Below are positions 8,718 to 17,129 of a stretch of DNA of 36,145 bases, one piece after another (the first letter of the stretch is position 1; each line of letters begins with the position of its first letter). The stretch is from CAZIUL01 sp964542475 (GTDB lineage: Bacteria; Planctomycetota; B15-G4; CAYZWU01): the NCBI GenBank assembly GCA_964542475.1, contig CAZIUL010000041.1, forward strand, positions 1 to 36,145, given 5' to 3'. The translations under genes and the position numbers were made by a program. The notes below the pieces were generated by a model. That model saw only the letters and a program-made list of their open reading frames with translations, did not search any database and was not told where the DNA came from.

Positions 8718-10592
8718 ATGAGCTCAGATGCGATCAAGCACTCCTTCGCGTTCCGGCAGAGGCGGTTCATCAACTGGTTTCCAATGGGCCTCACATACGC
8801 GTTTTTGTACATGGGCCGCTACAACCTTACTGTGGCGAAGAACGCGTTAGGCGAGCTGATGAACAAGGAGGACTTCGGCATCATCTTCGGCATCGGCACC
8901 ACAGTCTATGCCTTCTCCTTTCTGTTGAACGGCCCGCTCGTGGACAAGATCGGCGGCCGCAAGGGGATCCTCATCTCGGCCGCGGGCTCCGCGCTCATGA
9001 ACCTGGGCATGGGGCTGTATCTTGCGTGGGTTCTGAGCGCCGGCACGGTGACAGGCAGCGACATCCGCCTGGTGTTCTCGCTTCTCTACGCGGGTAACAT
9101 GTACTTCCAGTCGTACGGCGCCGTGTCGATCGTCAAGGTCAATGCGCACTGGTTTCACGTGCGTGAGCGCGGAGCCTTTTCAGGGATCTTCGGCACAATG
9201 ATCTCCAGCGGGATCTTTCTGGCCTTCACTGTCAACGGCTGGATCCTGGACGCTGCAGCAGCAGCGGCAGGCACATCCGAGGCGGCCGCGGCCAAGTGGG
9301 TCTTCTTCGCGCCGGCCGGGCTTCTTTTGCTGCTTTTACTCATCGAGAGCTTCCTTCTCAGGGACAGCCCTTCCAAGGCCGGTTTTGACGACTTCGACAC
9401 AATGGACGCGTCGAGCGGTGACGAGGGAAAAACGATCCCGGTGATACAGATCATGAAACGGGTGGTCACGAATCCGATCATTCTCACGGTAGCGCTCATC
9501 GAATTCTGCACGGGCGTGCTGCGGAACGGTATCATGCACTGGTTCCCGATCTACGCGAAAGAGGTCTGGGTGCTTCCCGGGGAGCATGTTTTGCGCCGCG
9601 GCTCCTGGGGGAACCTGTTAGTGATCGCGGGCTTCTTCGTGGTGGCAGCGCTTTTCTTCGCTGCCGGGTACAGGTCGAAGAGCAGGCGCAAAGGATGGCT
9701 CATCGTGTCCGGCGCTCTCGTGTTCCTGGTTCCGTTTCTCCAGGGAGGGTGGGGCGGCATTCTTTTTGTCGCAGGCGTGATCGGCGCGAACGTGGCCGGC
9801 TGGGTGAGCGACCTGGTGTTTCAAAGCAGGCGAGCCCCGGTCGCGGGCATCCTTTACGGTCTGCTGGCAGCCGCTTCCATCGGCATGTTCTTCACGCTTG
9901 GCACCGCACACAACAAGGTCGGCTGGGCAGGATCGTCAGCCGCGCCTCTTCAGGCAGGCGACGAGATCATCGGATTGGCAGGCACGCCCGGGAAGCTGAA
10001 GGCGGGCCTCAACAACGGCGAGTTCACCACCTGGGACGAGGTTTCGTTCGCTGTTTCCGCCATACCTGCGATCTGTCTGGGAGACGCCAAGTGGAACCCT
10101 GAAAAGCGCATGTGCACCTACGACGGCACCGGGATCCCGGAGGGCGAGGAGCCGAGCAGCGGCGTGCTTTACGCGCGCATCAGGCGCGGCGGGGAGGAGC
10201 TCGACATGGAGCTTGTCGATCCTGCGCCCGAGATGCGCGCCGGAGACAAGCGCACTCTTGCCGCGGGCCCTGTGCTGAGCCTCAACCCGCTCATGCTCGG
10301 CTTGATCGTGTTTTTCATGTCGATCGCCGTGATCGGAACTCACGGGCTGCTTTCAGGCACAGCCACAATGGATTTCGGCGGGCGCAAGGGTGCTGCCACC
10401 GCAGTGGGCATGATAGACGGTTTCGTGTACCTCGGCACAGGCGTGCAGTCGTTCGCGCTCGGCTACCTGACAACGCGTGACTGGTCGCTGTGGCCGGCTT
10501 TTATGCTGCCGTTCGGGATCATCGGTTTCCTGCTTCTGCTGAAGATCTGGCACGCGATTCCCACCGGCAAAAAGAAGGGGGCCGGTGAATAA
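8718..10592 (+). CDS. OPA-family MFS transporter with PDZ-like periplasmic domain and two extra membrane segments
   Basis: The 624-residue membrane protein has the organophosphate:phosphate antiporter signature: YMGRYNLTVAKNAL (residues 31-44), DKIGGRKG (77-83) and the late DFGGRKGAATAVGMIDGFVYLG segment (552-573). OPA members such as GlpT and UhpT exchange sugar phosphates for phosphate and are usually 440-470 residues. The extra length is explained by two insertions. A pair of membrane segments (about 298-317 and 326-345) sits between usual TM7 and TM8. A soluble domain (about 404-503) lies in the TM9-TM10 loop, which is periplasmic in GlpT. That domain reads like PDZ: LQAGDEIIGLAG, TTWDEVSFAVSA, YARIRRGGEELDMELVDP. 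It follows the kinase-like gene by 31 bases and precedes a secreted nuclease gene, so import of nucleoside-derived phosphates is possible. Substrate is not determined. Confidence 0.85.
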   Translation: MSSDAIKHSFAFRQRRFINWFPMGLTYAFLYMGRYNLTVAKNALGELMNKEDFGIIFGIGTTVYAFSFLLNGPLVDKIGGRKGILISAAGSALMNLGMGLYLAWVLSAGTVTGSDIRLVFSLLYAGNMYFQSYGAVSIVKVNAHWFHVRERGAFSGIFGTMISSGIFLAFTVNGWILDAAAAAAGTSEAAAAKWVFFAPAGLLLLLLLIESFLLRDSPSKAGFDDFDTMDASSGDEGKTIPVIQIMKRVVTNPIILTVALIEFCTGVLRNGIMHWFPIYAKEVWVLPGEHVLRRGSWGNLLVIAGFFVVAALFFAAGYRSKSRRKGWLIVSGALVFLVPFLQGGWGGILFVAGVIGANVAGWVSDLVFQSRRAPVAGILYGLLAAASIGMFFTLGTAHNKVGWAGSSAAPLQAGDEIIGLAGTPGKLKAGLNNGEFTTWDEVSFAVSAIPAICLGDAKWNPEKRMCTYDGTGIPEGEEPSSGVLYARIRRGGEELDMELVDPAPEMRAGDKRTLAAGPVLSLNPLMLGLIVFFMSIAVIGTHGLLSGTATMDFGGRKGAATAVGMIDGFVYLGTGVQSFALGYLTTRDWSLWPAFMLPFGIIGFLLLLKIWHAIPTGKKKGAGE

Positions 10593-10613
10593 CTGATTTT
10601 GGAGTCATGCAAA

Positions 10614-11966
10614 ATGTGTTTTTCAAGGCGCGGAACACGGCTCATGGCAGCGTTCGCCCTCCTTTTTTCAGCGGCCGTTGCTTTTGGCCGGGATGACGGT
10701 TTCCTCGTGGGCGAGTTCGAGGTAGAGCGGGTGGTTGACGGGGACACGATCGCGGTGGGCGGCCTCGACAGCACGATACGCTTCCTTTGCATCGACACGG
10801 AGGAATGCGAGAAGGGACCCGGAGCCGAGGAGCGCACCGAGAAGATCGCGGGGCGGTTTGTTGCGTACGCCAGGGAGCGTGTGCGCGAGGACCCGCTCGG
10901 GCAGTTCACGACTCCGATGGGCTTGGAAGCGAAAAAGTTCGCAAAGAGCTGGTTTCCCCTCGGCTCCCGCGTGCGCGTCGAGTACGACAGCCTCTCCCGC
11001 AAGACCGGCTACTTCAGCCGCGTGCTCGGGTATGTGTTCGTCAACAGGGATGGCAGGTGGGTCAACTACAACATCGAGTGCGTGCGCGCGGGCATGAGCC
11101 CGTACTTTGACAAGTACGGGAAATCCGGGCGGTTCGAGGCGGAGTTCATAGCTGCCGAGCGCGAGGCGCGGATCCACGGCCGCGGTATATGGTCCGGGCA
11201 TGCCATGTCCTATCCGAACTACGACGAGCGCATGGCCGCGTGGTGGCGGCGGGCGGAGACCATGGCGCGGTTCGAAGAGAAGTACGGCACGCAAGAGAAC
11301 GCGATAATGGTCATTGACGAGCACGACTGGCAGCGCCTGCCCGGGCTGCTCGGGCAGGAGGTGCTCCTGCTTGGAAACTTGAAAAGATCGGGCGCAACGT
11401 TGCAGACCACGCTGCTGGAGCTGCACCACAAGGAGTTCGAGCGCGTGGCACTGCAGTTCCCTGACGCCGATCTCTTTTATTCGGTGGAGGAGTTCACGCG
11501 CGCTTTTGATGAGGATTTCATCTTCTTCCGGGGGATCATCTCTTCAGGCGCCGAGCGGAACGGACGGACATACAGGTACAGCCTGAGCGTGTTGGAGCGC
11601 GGCCATGTTTTCGCGGAAATACCTGGCGCCGACTCGGAGCGCATGCTCCCATCCAAGGGCCTCGATCTGTCCGGGGACAGGATTCATTGGAAGGACGCGA
11701 AAAAACATGTGGACCTGGATGTGGCGGTGGCGGGAAAGGTCGTGCGCACCGCCAACATAGGGAGCATAATTTTTTTGAACTTCGATCAGGACTTTCGGAA
11801 CACGCTCAGCATCGTGATAAAGGAAGAGAGCTTCGACAGCTTCCCGGAGGCGCCGGACACGACCTATGCGAACCGGACAATCCTGGTGCGGGGAAAGATC
11901 ACGGAGCACAAGGGCTCTCCCCAGATCGTGGTATCCGGGCCCGGCCAGATCGAGATCCTCGAGTAG
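10614..11966 (+). CDS. Secreted staphylococcal-nuclease (SNase)-domain protein with C-terminal OB-like region
   Basis: ATG at 10614 with GGAG at 10601-10604 gives 450 residues with a signal peptide ending near AVAFG (residues 1-25). The thermonuclease domain covers about residues 33-195: VERVVDGDTIAVGG (Asp42, Asp44), IRFLCIDTEECE (Arg56, Asp61, Glu63), TGYFSRVLGYVFVN (the second catalytic Arg), NYNIECVRAGMSPYF and EREARIHGRGIW. These are the key positions of Ca-dependent SNase, which cuts DNA and RNA. The domain is interrupted by a longer than usual loop (about 66-110). A C-terminal stretch (about 365-450, VAGKVVRTANIGSIIFLNF to PQIVVSGPGQIEIL) looks like a nucleic-acid-binding OB fold. Its export and location behind cdd, deoA and a transporter suggest nucleic-acid scavenging. 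Confidence 0.85.
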   Translation: MCFSRRGTRLMAAFALLFSAAVAFGRDDGFLVGEFEVERVVDGDTIAVGGLDSTIRFLCIDTEECEKGPGAEERTEKIAGRFVAYARERVREDPLGQFTTPMGLEAKKFAKSWFPLGSRVRVEYDSLSRKTGYFSRVLGYVFVNRDGRWVNYNIECVRAGMSPYFDKYGKSGRFEAEFIAAEREARIHGRGIWSGHAMSYPNYDERMAAWWRRAETMARFEEKYGTQENAIMVIDEHDWQRLPGLLGQEVLLLGNLKRSGATLQTTLLELHHKEFERVALQFPDADLFYSVEEFTRAFDEDFIFFRGIISSGAERNGRTYRYSLSVLERGHVFAEIPGADSERMLPSKGLDLSGDRIHWKDAKKHVDLDVAVAGKVVRTANIGSIIFLNFDQDFRNTLSIVIKEESFDSFPEAPDTTYANRTILVRGKITEHKGSPQIVVSGPGQIEILE

Positions 11967-12049
11967 TAACTTGTGTGCCGTTTACGTGTACCAGACCTTA
12001 GGGACAGGCATGAATCGGGTGGGTTGACGGAAAGGAGAAGGTGACAACG

Positions 12050-13156
12050 ATGTACAATGGCTTCTTCGACGGAAAGAAGGCGCTGGTCACCGGTGTTGCC
12101 GGAGTCAAGGGGTCGTGGCTTGCCCTGGAGCTGCTTCAAGCCGGCGCACAGGTTGTCGGGGCGGATATAAAAACGCCTGAGCCGGACTCCAACTTCCACG
12201 CGGCAGGGCTGCGCGATAAAATCTCCTTCGTGCAGGGGGATGTTGCGGACCCGGTCTTGATGAGGAGCCTGACCGCGGATGTTGACTGTGTTTTTCACCT
12301 TGCCGCTGTTGCTCTCGTGGGCGCCGCCCGCCGCGATCCTCTCGAAGCATACCGGAGCAACGCCTTCGGATGCGCGGTAGTGCTGGAGGCGATCAGGCTT
12401 TCGGACAGCGTGAAGTACGCGGTGTTCGTCACCACGGACAAGGTGTACCGATCGAAAGGCAGCGGGGCGTGGGTCGAGGAGGATCCCCTGGTTGCGACCG
12501 GACCTTATCCGGTGTCCAAGGCCTGTGCCGAGCACATCATCTCGGACTATTTCCGCGAGTACCTGCGCTCCAGAGGCGTAAAGCTCGGCATCGGACGCGC
12601 CGGCAACGTTATCCTGGGGGGGGATGTCCATTCGAGCAGCAGAACAAACGGGGCAGGGCGCCTGTTCGTTGACTGCTTCGAGGCGCTCATGCAGGGGAAG
12701 CCTCCATCTGTGTTTCAGCCGGACTTCACGAGGCCATATAGCTATGGGCTCGATATCCTCTCCGGATACATGACCCTGATGAGCAGGCTGGACAGCGACG
12801 TGATCAACGGGGAGGCGTTCAATTTCGGCCCGCACGAACAGGATGGAGAGAAAAACTCCGTGCTCGCCGCGAAGATATGCGAGCTTTGGGGCGCCGGGAT
12901 CATGTGGAAACCGGGGCCGCCGCGCAAGGAACCTTTCGAGGCGCAGTCGCTCTCCTGGGACAAGGCCCGCAGCCGGCTGGCATGGCAGCCCGCGTACGCA
13001 TTGGATGAAACGCTTCAGGCTACCGCGCGGTGGTACAAGGAGTGGTCGGAGAAAGGGAAGGCCGCCGGCGAGGGCGGTATGTATGAGTTCGACCTGTCTC
13101 TCATCAGGGAACACCGGGATTCCGCGCGCAGGCTCGGGATATGGTGGGCCTGCTGA
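12050..13156 (+). CDS. rfbG: CDP-glucose 4,6-dehydratase-like extended SDR
   Basis: The 368-residue extended short-chain dehydrogenase follows the CDP-glucose 4,6-dehydratase pattern: GFFDGKKALVTGVAGVKGSW (NAD site, with the typical KGSWL), VFHLAAVALV, FVTTDKVYRSKG, YPVSKACAE (catalytic Tyr153 and Lys157), IGRAGNVILGGD, FTRPYSYGLDILSGYM, EAFNFGP, and a C-terminal LGW-like RLAWQPAYALDETLQ. It would make CDP-4-keto-6-deoxyglucose from CDP-glucose. The partner cytidylyltransferase rfbF lies about 5 kb away on the opposite strand, which supports the sugar-nucleotide assignment. ATG at 12050 with AAGGAG at 12032-12036 is preferred; GTG at 12041 is in frame but too close to that site. A glycosyltransferase gene follows. 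Confidence 0.86.
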   Translation: MYNGFFDGKKALVTGVAGVKGSWLALELLQAGAQVVGADIKTPEPDSNFHAAGLRDKISFVQGDVADPVLMRSLTADVDCVFHLAAVALVGAARRDPLEAYRSNAFGCAVVLEAIRLSDSVKYAVFVTTDKVYRSKGSGAWVEEDPLVATGPYPVSKACAEHIISDYFREYLRSRGVKLGIGRAGNVILGGDVHSSSRTNGAGRLFVDCFEALMQGKPPSVFQPDFTRPYSYGLDILSGYMTLMSRLDSDVINGEAFNFGPHEQDGEKNSVLAAKICELWGAGIMWKPGPPRKEPFEAQSLSWDKARSRLAWQPAYALDETLQATARWYKEWSEKGKAAGEGGMYEFDLSLIREHRDSARRLGIWWAC

Positions 13157-13166
13157 CGCAGCAGGC
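13148..13166 (+). terminator. Strong hairpin across the rfbG stop codon
   Basis: GCCTGCTG, loop ACG, CAGCAGGC forms a perfect 8-bp stem that includes the stop codon of the dehydratase gene. A weaker second hairpin (TGCGG TG CCGCA) follows directly. There is no T tract, so it is not a classical intrinsic terminator; it could protect the 3' end of the message or attenuate read-through into the glycosyltransferase gene. Confidence 0.4.
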
Positions 13167-13321
13167 GGTTTGCGGTGCCGCAGCAGAAGAGGAAGAAATG
13201 TGCGGGCTGGTTACACTTGCCGTGTTCGAATGCTATACGACGAAACCGAAGGCCTGCACGGTCATCCGCGAAGAACATCTTTGTGAGCCGCGGCAAACAA
13301 CGCTGGGATGGATAACGGTTG

Positions 13322-14053
13322 GTGCCTGACAGCGAAACACTGAAAAGCGACAGCCATTCCGGCTGCATCTCCCTCTCCATAGCAATACCGTTTTACAACG
13401 AGGAGCCCAACGTTGTTTCCGTTATCAAGGACATCGTGACGGTGCTGGAGAGCAAGGGGATTCTTTTCGAAATCCTGGCCGTGGACAACGGCTCCTCCGA
13501 TGCCACCGGGAACCTGATCGCATCGATGCACGAACAGGACAAGCGGATCGTGCCGGTCCGCGTGCCTGTAAACAAGGGGTACGGTTTCGGCATCCTTGCC
13601 GGCCTCGGAAAGGCGAAGGGAGGCGTGCTCGGGTACACCTGGGGTGACGGACAGGTTTCCGCCGCTGACCTGCTTCGCATCTTTGAGGCGCTCCTGGAAA
13701 AAGACGCCCACATCGGCAAGGCCCATCGGACAGAGCGGCACGATGGCCTGTTCCGGCTGATTCAAACGAGGTGTTACAGCGTTGTCTTTACGATCCTGTT
13801 CGGCTGCAGGGTGCCGGATCCAAACGGCTGCCCGAAGCTGTTCGTGCGCTCCGCATATGAGAGGATCGCGCCCGCATCGCACGACTGGCTGCTAGACCCG
13901 GAGATCATGATCAAGGCGCGCCGTCTTGGGCTCGATGTCGTGAATGTGCCGGTCGTGTTTCAGAAGCGAAAGCACGCGGGATCCAAGGTCCGTATCTTTA
14001 CAGCCATCGGTTTTATCTGGGGACTCGTGAAGATCCGCCTGGGGATGCGGTGA
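13322..14053 (+). CDS. Family 2 glycosyltransferase
   Basis: The 243-residue soluble GT-A enzyme shows SIAIPFYNEEPNV (nucleotide-binding strand), ILAVDNGSSDATG, VNKGYGFGILAGLGKAKG and TWGDGQVSAADL, the last holding the Asp of the metal site where DPM1-like enzymes have a DxDGQ pattern. There are no membrane anchors beyond a weakly hydrophobic C-terminal segment (FTAIGFIWGLVKIRLG). Such enzymes transfer a sugar from a nucleotide donor to a lipid or polysaccharide acceptor; the neighbouring CDP-sugar genes suggest surface glycan assembly, but the donor is unknown. GTG at 13322 or TTG at 13319 could start it; GGGATGG at 13305-13311 serves either. It converges with the toroid protein gene, with a repeat hairpin between them. 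Confidence 0.86.
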   Translation: MPDSETLKSDSHSGCISLSIAIPFYNEEPNVVSVIKDIVTVLESKGILFEILAVDNGSSDATGNLIASMHEQDKRIVPVRVPVNKGYGFGILAGLGKAKGGVLGYTWGDGQVSAADLLRIFEALLEKDAHIGKAHRTERHDGLFRLIQTRCYSVVFTILFGCRVPDPNGCPKLFVRSAYERIAPASHDWLLDPEIMIKARRLGLDVVNVPVVFQKRKHAGSKVRIFTAIGFIWGLVKIRLGMR

Positions 14054-14059
14054 GCCGGG

Positions 14060-14088
14060 AAGAGGCGGCAAGGGACTGCCGCCCTCCA
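14060..14088 (-). repeat. Isolated copy of the TGGAGGGCG hairpin repeat
   Basis: GGCGGCA (14064-14070), a 6-base loop and TGCCGCC (14077-14083) form a perfect 7-bp stem flanked by GAAGA and CTCCA. Read on the minus strand it is the same TGGA + 7-bp stem + 6-base loop unit that forms the array at 19.0-19.2 kb, and the stem bases equal those of the fourth copy there. It sits between two convergent genes. Confidence 0.65.
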
Positions 14089-14109
14089 AACGCCTGGTAA
14101 AAATTTGGT

Positions 14110-16653
14110 TCATAATTTCTCCGGGTCCAGGTGCCAAAAGGCGATCAGGGCCATGCCCGCGCCGTAGTGGGGGCCGAGCATGGGATTGTCGATGTAGGTC
14201 CCATCCGAGGTGCGCGCGCCGAGAATCTGCTCGATCAGGGGGGCGCGGTATTTTCCCCGCTCCTTCTTCGGGAGCCGGCTGATCGCCGCGGCGCAGTTGG
14301 CATAGTCGAACATGAGGTAGTGCGATCCCTGGGCGTGGGGCCCGCAATGCATCAGGGTCTTGCCGTGCTCGCGTGCAAAGAGGTTGCGAAAATCCAGAAA
14401 CAGGTCGAGCGCCGTGCGTACGCCGTCCTTCTCACCCCTTCCTGCCATGAGGAGCGCTGTGGCGCAGAGGGGTCCGCGGCCGGCCGCGCCCGGCATCGGG
14501 GTGGAACGGGGCGCGTCCTCGTTGTCGTGGAAGAGAAAGTACTCAAAGGTGCCGTCCGGATTGCGCATGCGCTCCAGGCATCCGGCCGCCTTGTCGATCA
14601 TCTCCGCGGGCACATCGAAACCCGCGTCGCGGGCTTCAAGCAGCGCGACCAGTGCCGCCGCGGAGATGAAACTGATCGACTGGTTGAGAGGGTTGTCAAA
14701 GTTTTTCAGGTCGCTGGTGATGTAGTAGCTCCACCCGCCCCCGCTCCTCTGCTTTGAGCGGATTCCCTCCACGAGTTCAGCCGCGATCTCTTCGAAACGC
14801 TCCTTTTCGAACATGCCGGCCTCGACACAGTCGGAAAAGAACCAGAGCATGTAGCTCATGGAGTAAACCGTGTAATCCATGAAGTAAGGCTTCTCCTCAG
14901 CGGTTTTCCACTGCTCCCACGCTTCGGCAAGGTAGAGGGCGGCGCGCTCCACGCTCCCGAAGACGCCGGGATCAACCGCATGTGGGAGGAGCCCTTGCCC
15001 GCAAATGGCCGTGATCGCCACGGTGAATGGGCTCGGCTCGCCCCCGCCGGGGCTCACCGCCTCTATCGGACTGACCCACGATCCGTCTTCGCGCTGGGTG
15101 CGCAGCAGGAAACCAACCGTTTCCTTCCTCGCTTTCTTCATTCGCGATCCCTTCCACGGCTCGAAATCATGCGGCCCGAGTGTTGCTGCGATCTCCACGG
15201 ACGGCCAGGCGAGCCGCCCTCCCGAGCCCACGGAGAAGCTCGTGCTCAAGAGGGCTGCCGCGGCTTTCCAGGCCCAGCGGTTCTCCGGGCAGGCGGTAGT
15301 CAGCTCTGTCCATGCCTCCTCGGCTTTCGCCGCATCTTTTTTCCGGAGATGAACCGCGCCGATCCTATAGAGGGCCTCGGGCATCCGGCCGCTCTCGGGG
15401 TGCTCGGCTTTCAGGCGGTCGAGCAGGGCGAGCGTTTCGTCGAAGCGGCCGAGCCGCATGAGCACGAGCGATTCGTCGGCAGCGATCTGTGCGGCAGCCT
15501 CCTCTCCGCCCGGCGCGGAACGGGCCCTTGCGAGAGCGGCCAGCGCCTCCTCTCCCCGCTTCAGCCTGCGCAGCAGCGAAGCCTTGAGCCGGTACCCGCG
15601 GGCATTGCCCGGATCGTCAAGGGCCTTGGCGGCCCGGGTGTAGTCTCCGCGTTCGAGAAACCATTCGGCCAGGTCGAGACCCTTGAGGCCGGGCCGTCCG
15701 GCGGAACCGGTGAGCTTCGGTTGCCGGTTCAGCTGTTCGATGAGAAAATCGTGGAAGGAGGCGGCTTCTATGATACAGGTGTCGCCCACGATTTCGCCCT
15801 CGGGCGTGGCCGTGAGGATCGAGGATCCGAAGGCGTAGGGACCGATGCCGTACGAAGAGCCCTGGGGCACGAACGGCGCGTCCATTCCCTTTGAAAAGCG
15901 GAAGACAACGAACCGCTCCCTCAGGATGGCGGTTATATCGGGGTCCATGAAGAGGCCGGCATTGGCCTCGTCGGAGATGTCGAACCCGGGCAGGGACCGC
16001 ACAACGACCAGGACCGGTTTTTTTTCCCGGCGGGCCCGCTTTGCGGCTTCGTCCCACGTCCCGGTCCAGTCGATTTCAGTGCCGCATTTAGCGGCCAGGC
16101 CGCGGAGGCGGCCCTCCGGAGATGAGTCTTCCCTGATTTCCACGAAACCGAAGCTGTTCCAGGCGCGATCGTAAGCGTCGGCGTACTGTGCAAACTCCTC
16201 CTTCGGAGCGTGACGCTGCAGGTTGTAGACCCGCTTTCCCTCCACCAGGTAGGCGAGCTCGATGTGGAATTTGCTGTTCATTGCGGTCATCTCGGCGACA
16301 GCGCCGGGGGCCTCGCGGCCTGCCACCCGGAAGACCGTTTTCTTTTTGATCTCGATCTCCTGCCGGTCGGCGATCGATCGGAGGGCAGCGTCGCGTGCCT
16401 GCCCGGCCGTGACAGGCGTGTCCAACTCCTTCACCCGCACAGCGACCTGCACCGTTCCCTGGGGTGTGTCTCCGGGTTCAAGAACGAGATTATACGTGCC
16501 GTCAGCCTGGTTGTCGTGCTCGCGCACCTTCCACGACGAATCCGGTCGTTCGATGCGAAAACCGTGGACGTGGCTCTTGAACTCGAGGCTGTCGTCCTGC
16601 GACGGCGCGAAGCAGATAAGGAGAGTCGGAATAAAAACAGAAAGCGTCTTCAT
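14110..16653 (-). CDS. Large secreted protein: thioredoxin-like fold, TPRs and a terpenoid-cyclase-type alpha-toroid
   Basis: The 847-residue protein begins with a signal peptide (residues 1-17, MKTLSVFIPTLLICFAP); AGGAGG precedes the ATG by 11 bases. Four regions can be seen. Residues about 20-175 form an N-terminal domain resembling secreted lipoprotein-type folds. Residues about 190-310 look like a thioredoxin fold (WDEAAKRARREKKPVLVVV, FVVFRFS) but have no CxxC. Residues about 325-455 hold TPR-like repeats (KALDDPGNARGYRLKASLLR, LYRIGAVHLRKKDAAKAEEAW). Residues about 500-845 are a prenyltransferase/squalene-cyclase-like alpha-toroid (FLLRTQREDGSW, SKQRSGGGWSYY, CLERMRNPDGTFEYF, QILGARTSDGTYID). 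No cyclase DxDD motif is evident, so it is likely a binding or structural protein. It lies 53 bases after the cupin gene on the same strand and may share the sugar operon's transcript. Confidence 0.75.
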   Translation of the reverse strand: MKTLSVFIPTLLICFAPSQDDSLEFKSHVHGFRIERPDSSWKVREHDNQADGTYNLVLEPGDTPQGTVQVAVRVKELDTPVTAGQARDAALRSIADRQEIEIKKKTVFRVAGREAPGAVAEMTAMNSKFHIELAYLVEGKRVYNLQRHAPKEEFAQYADAYDRAWNSFGFVEIREDSSPEGRLRGLAAKCGTEIDWTGTWDEAAKRARREKKPVLVVVRSLPGFDISDEANAGLFMDPDITAILRERFVVFRFSKGMDAPFVPQGSSYGIGPYAFGSSILTATPEGEIVGDTCIIEAASFHDFLIEQLNRQPKLTGSAGRPGLKGLDLAEWFLERGDYTRAAKALDDPGNARGYRLKASLLRRLKRGEEALAALARARSAPGGEEAAAQIAADESLVLMRLGRFDETLALLDRLKAEHPESGRMPEALYRIGAVHLRKKDAAKAEEAWTELTTACPENRWAWKAAAALLSTSFSVGSGGRLAWPSVEIAATLGPHDFEPWKGSRMKKARKETVGFLLRTQREDGSWVSPIEAVSPGGGEPSPFTVAITAICGQGLLPHAVDPGVFGSVERAALYLAEAWEQWKTAEEKPYFMDYTVYSMSYMLWFFSDCVEAGMFEKERFEEIAAELVEGIRSKQRSGGGWSYYITSDLKNFDNPLNQSISFISAAALVALLEARDAGFDVPAEMIDKAAGCLERMRNPDGTFEYFLFHDNEDAPRSTPMPGAAGRGPLCATALLMAGRGEKDGVRTALDLFLDFRNLFAREHGKTLMHCGPHAQGSHYLMFDYANCAAAISRLPKKERGKYRAPLIEQILGARTSDGTYIDNPMLGPHYGAGMALIAFWHLDPEKL

Positions 16654-16706
16654 GGCGGTTTAATCCTCCTCGCGACAAAAAGTATGAAATAAGCGCCCTT
16701 GGAACG

Positions 16707-17129
16707 CTACTGACATTCGTATGCAAACGTATCAGGCGATTCTTCGTCGTATTCACGGTCCGCGTACGCAAGCAGCGTTGCCGGTTCCTCGCCCACGCTG
16801 CTGAACCCGTGCGCGATGCCGGCGGGTACCTTGATCACGGCCGGGTTGCGCGCATCCAAAAGGAAAGAGGTTTTCTCGCCGGTGTCCGGCACGGCAACGC
16901 TGCACCGCATTCTGCCGCGCAGCACAAGGAACCATTCCGTGATGCCCGGATGGTAGTGGTTCCCCCGCATCGCACCGTCACGGGAGGTTACGAGATAGAT
17001 TTCCCCGAACGACCGGGACTCTTCTCCCAGGCCGGAAGCTGTGAGAACTTTCCATAGCTCTCCTTTCGGATCGGTGTTTATCCGAACCGGCACCGGCTTG
17101 ATCGTTGAAAGACCAGGAAGCTCAGGCAT
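16707..17129 (-). CDS. Cupin protein, CapF C-terminal-like sugar-nucleotide modifying enzyme
   Basis: The 140-residue single-domain cupin carries metal-binding RGNHYHPGITEWFLVLRG (His58, His60, Glu65) and VPAGIAHGF (His107). The RGNHYH motif followed by an E-x-F-hydrophobic stretch is typical of the cupin half of CapF/WbjC bifunctional enzymes and of related sugar epimerases and ketoisomerases. The ATG at 17129 lies inside the last codons of the preceding SDR gene (ATGCCTGA, 8-base overlap), with AGGGAGA five bases upstream, so translation is tightly coupled. This suggests it acts on the product of that SDR, a keto-deoxysugar nucleotide. The exact reaction is not known. An in-frame upstream ATG at 17159 would add ten residues but lacks a ribosome site. 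Confidence 0.78.
   Translation of the reverse strand: MPELPGLSTIKPVPVRINTDPKGELWKVLTASGLGEESRSFGEIYLVTSRDGAMRGNHYHPGITEWFLVLRGRMRCSVAVPDTGEKTSFLLDARNPAVIKVPAGIAHGFSSVGEEPATLLAYADREYDEESPDTFAYECQ

Noticed and set aside
13141..13329. Small 62-residue open frame between rfbG and the GT2 gene
   Set aside because: It overlaps both flanking genes and a hairpin, has no ribosome site and no recognisable features.
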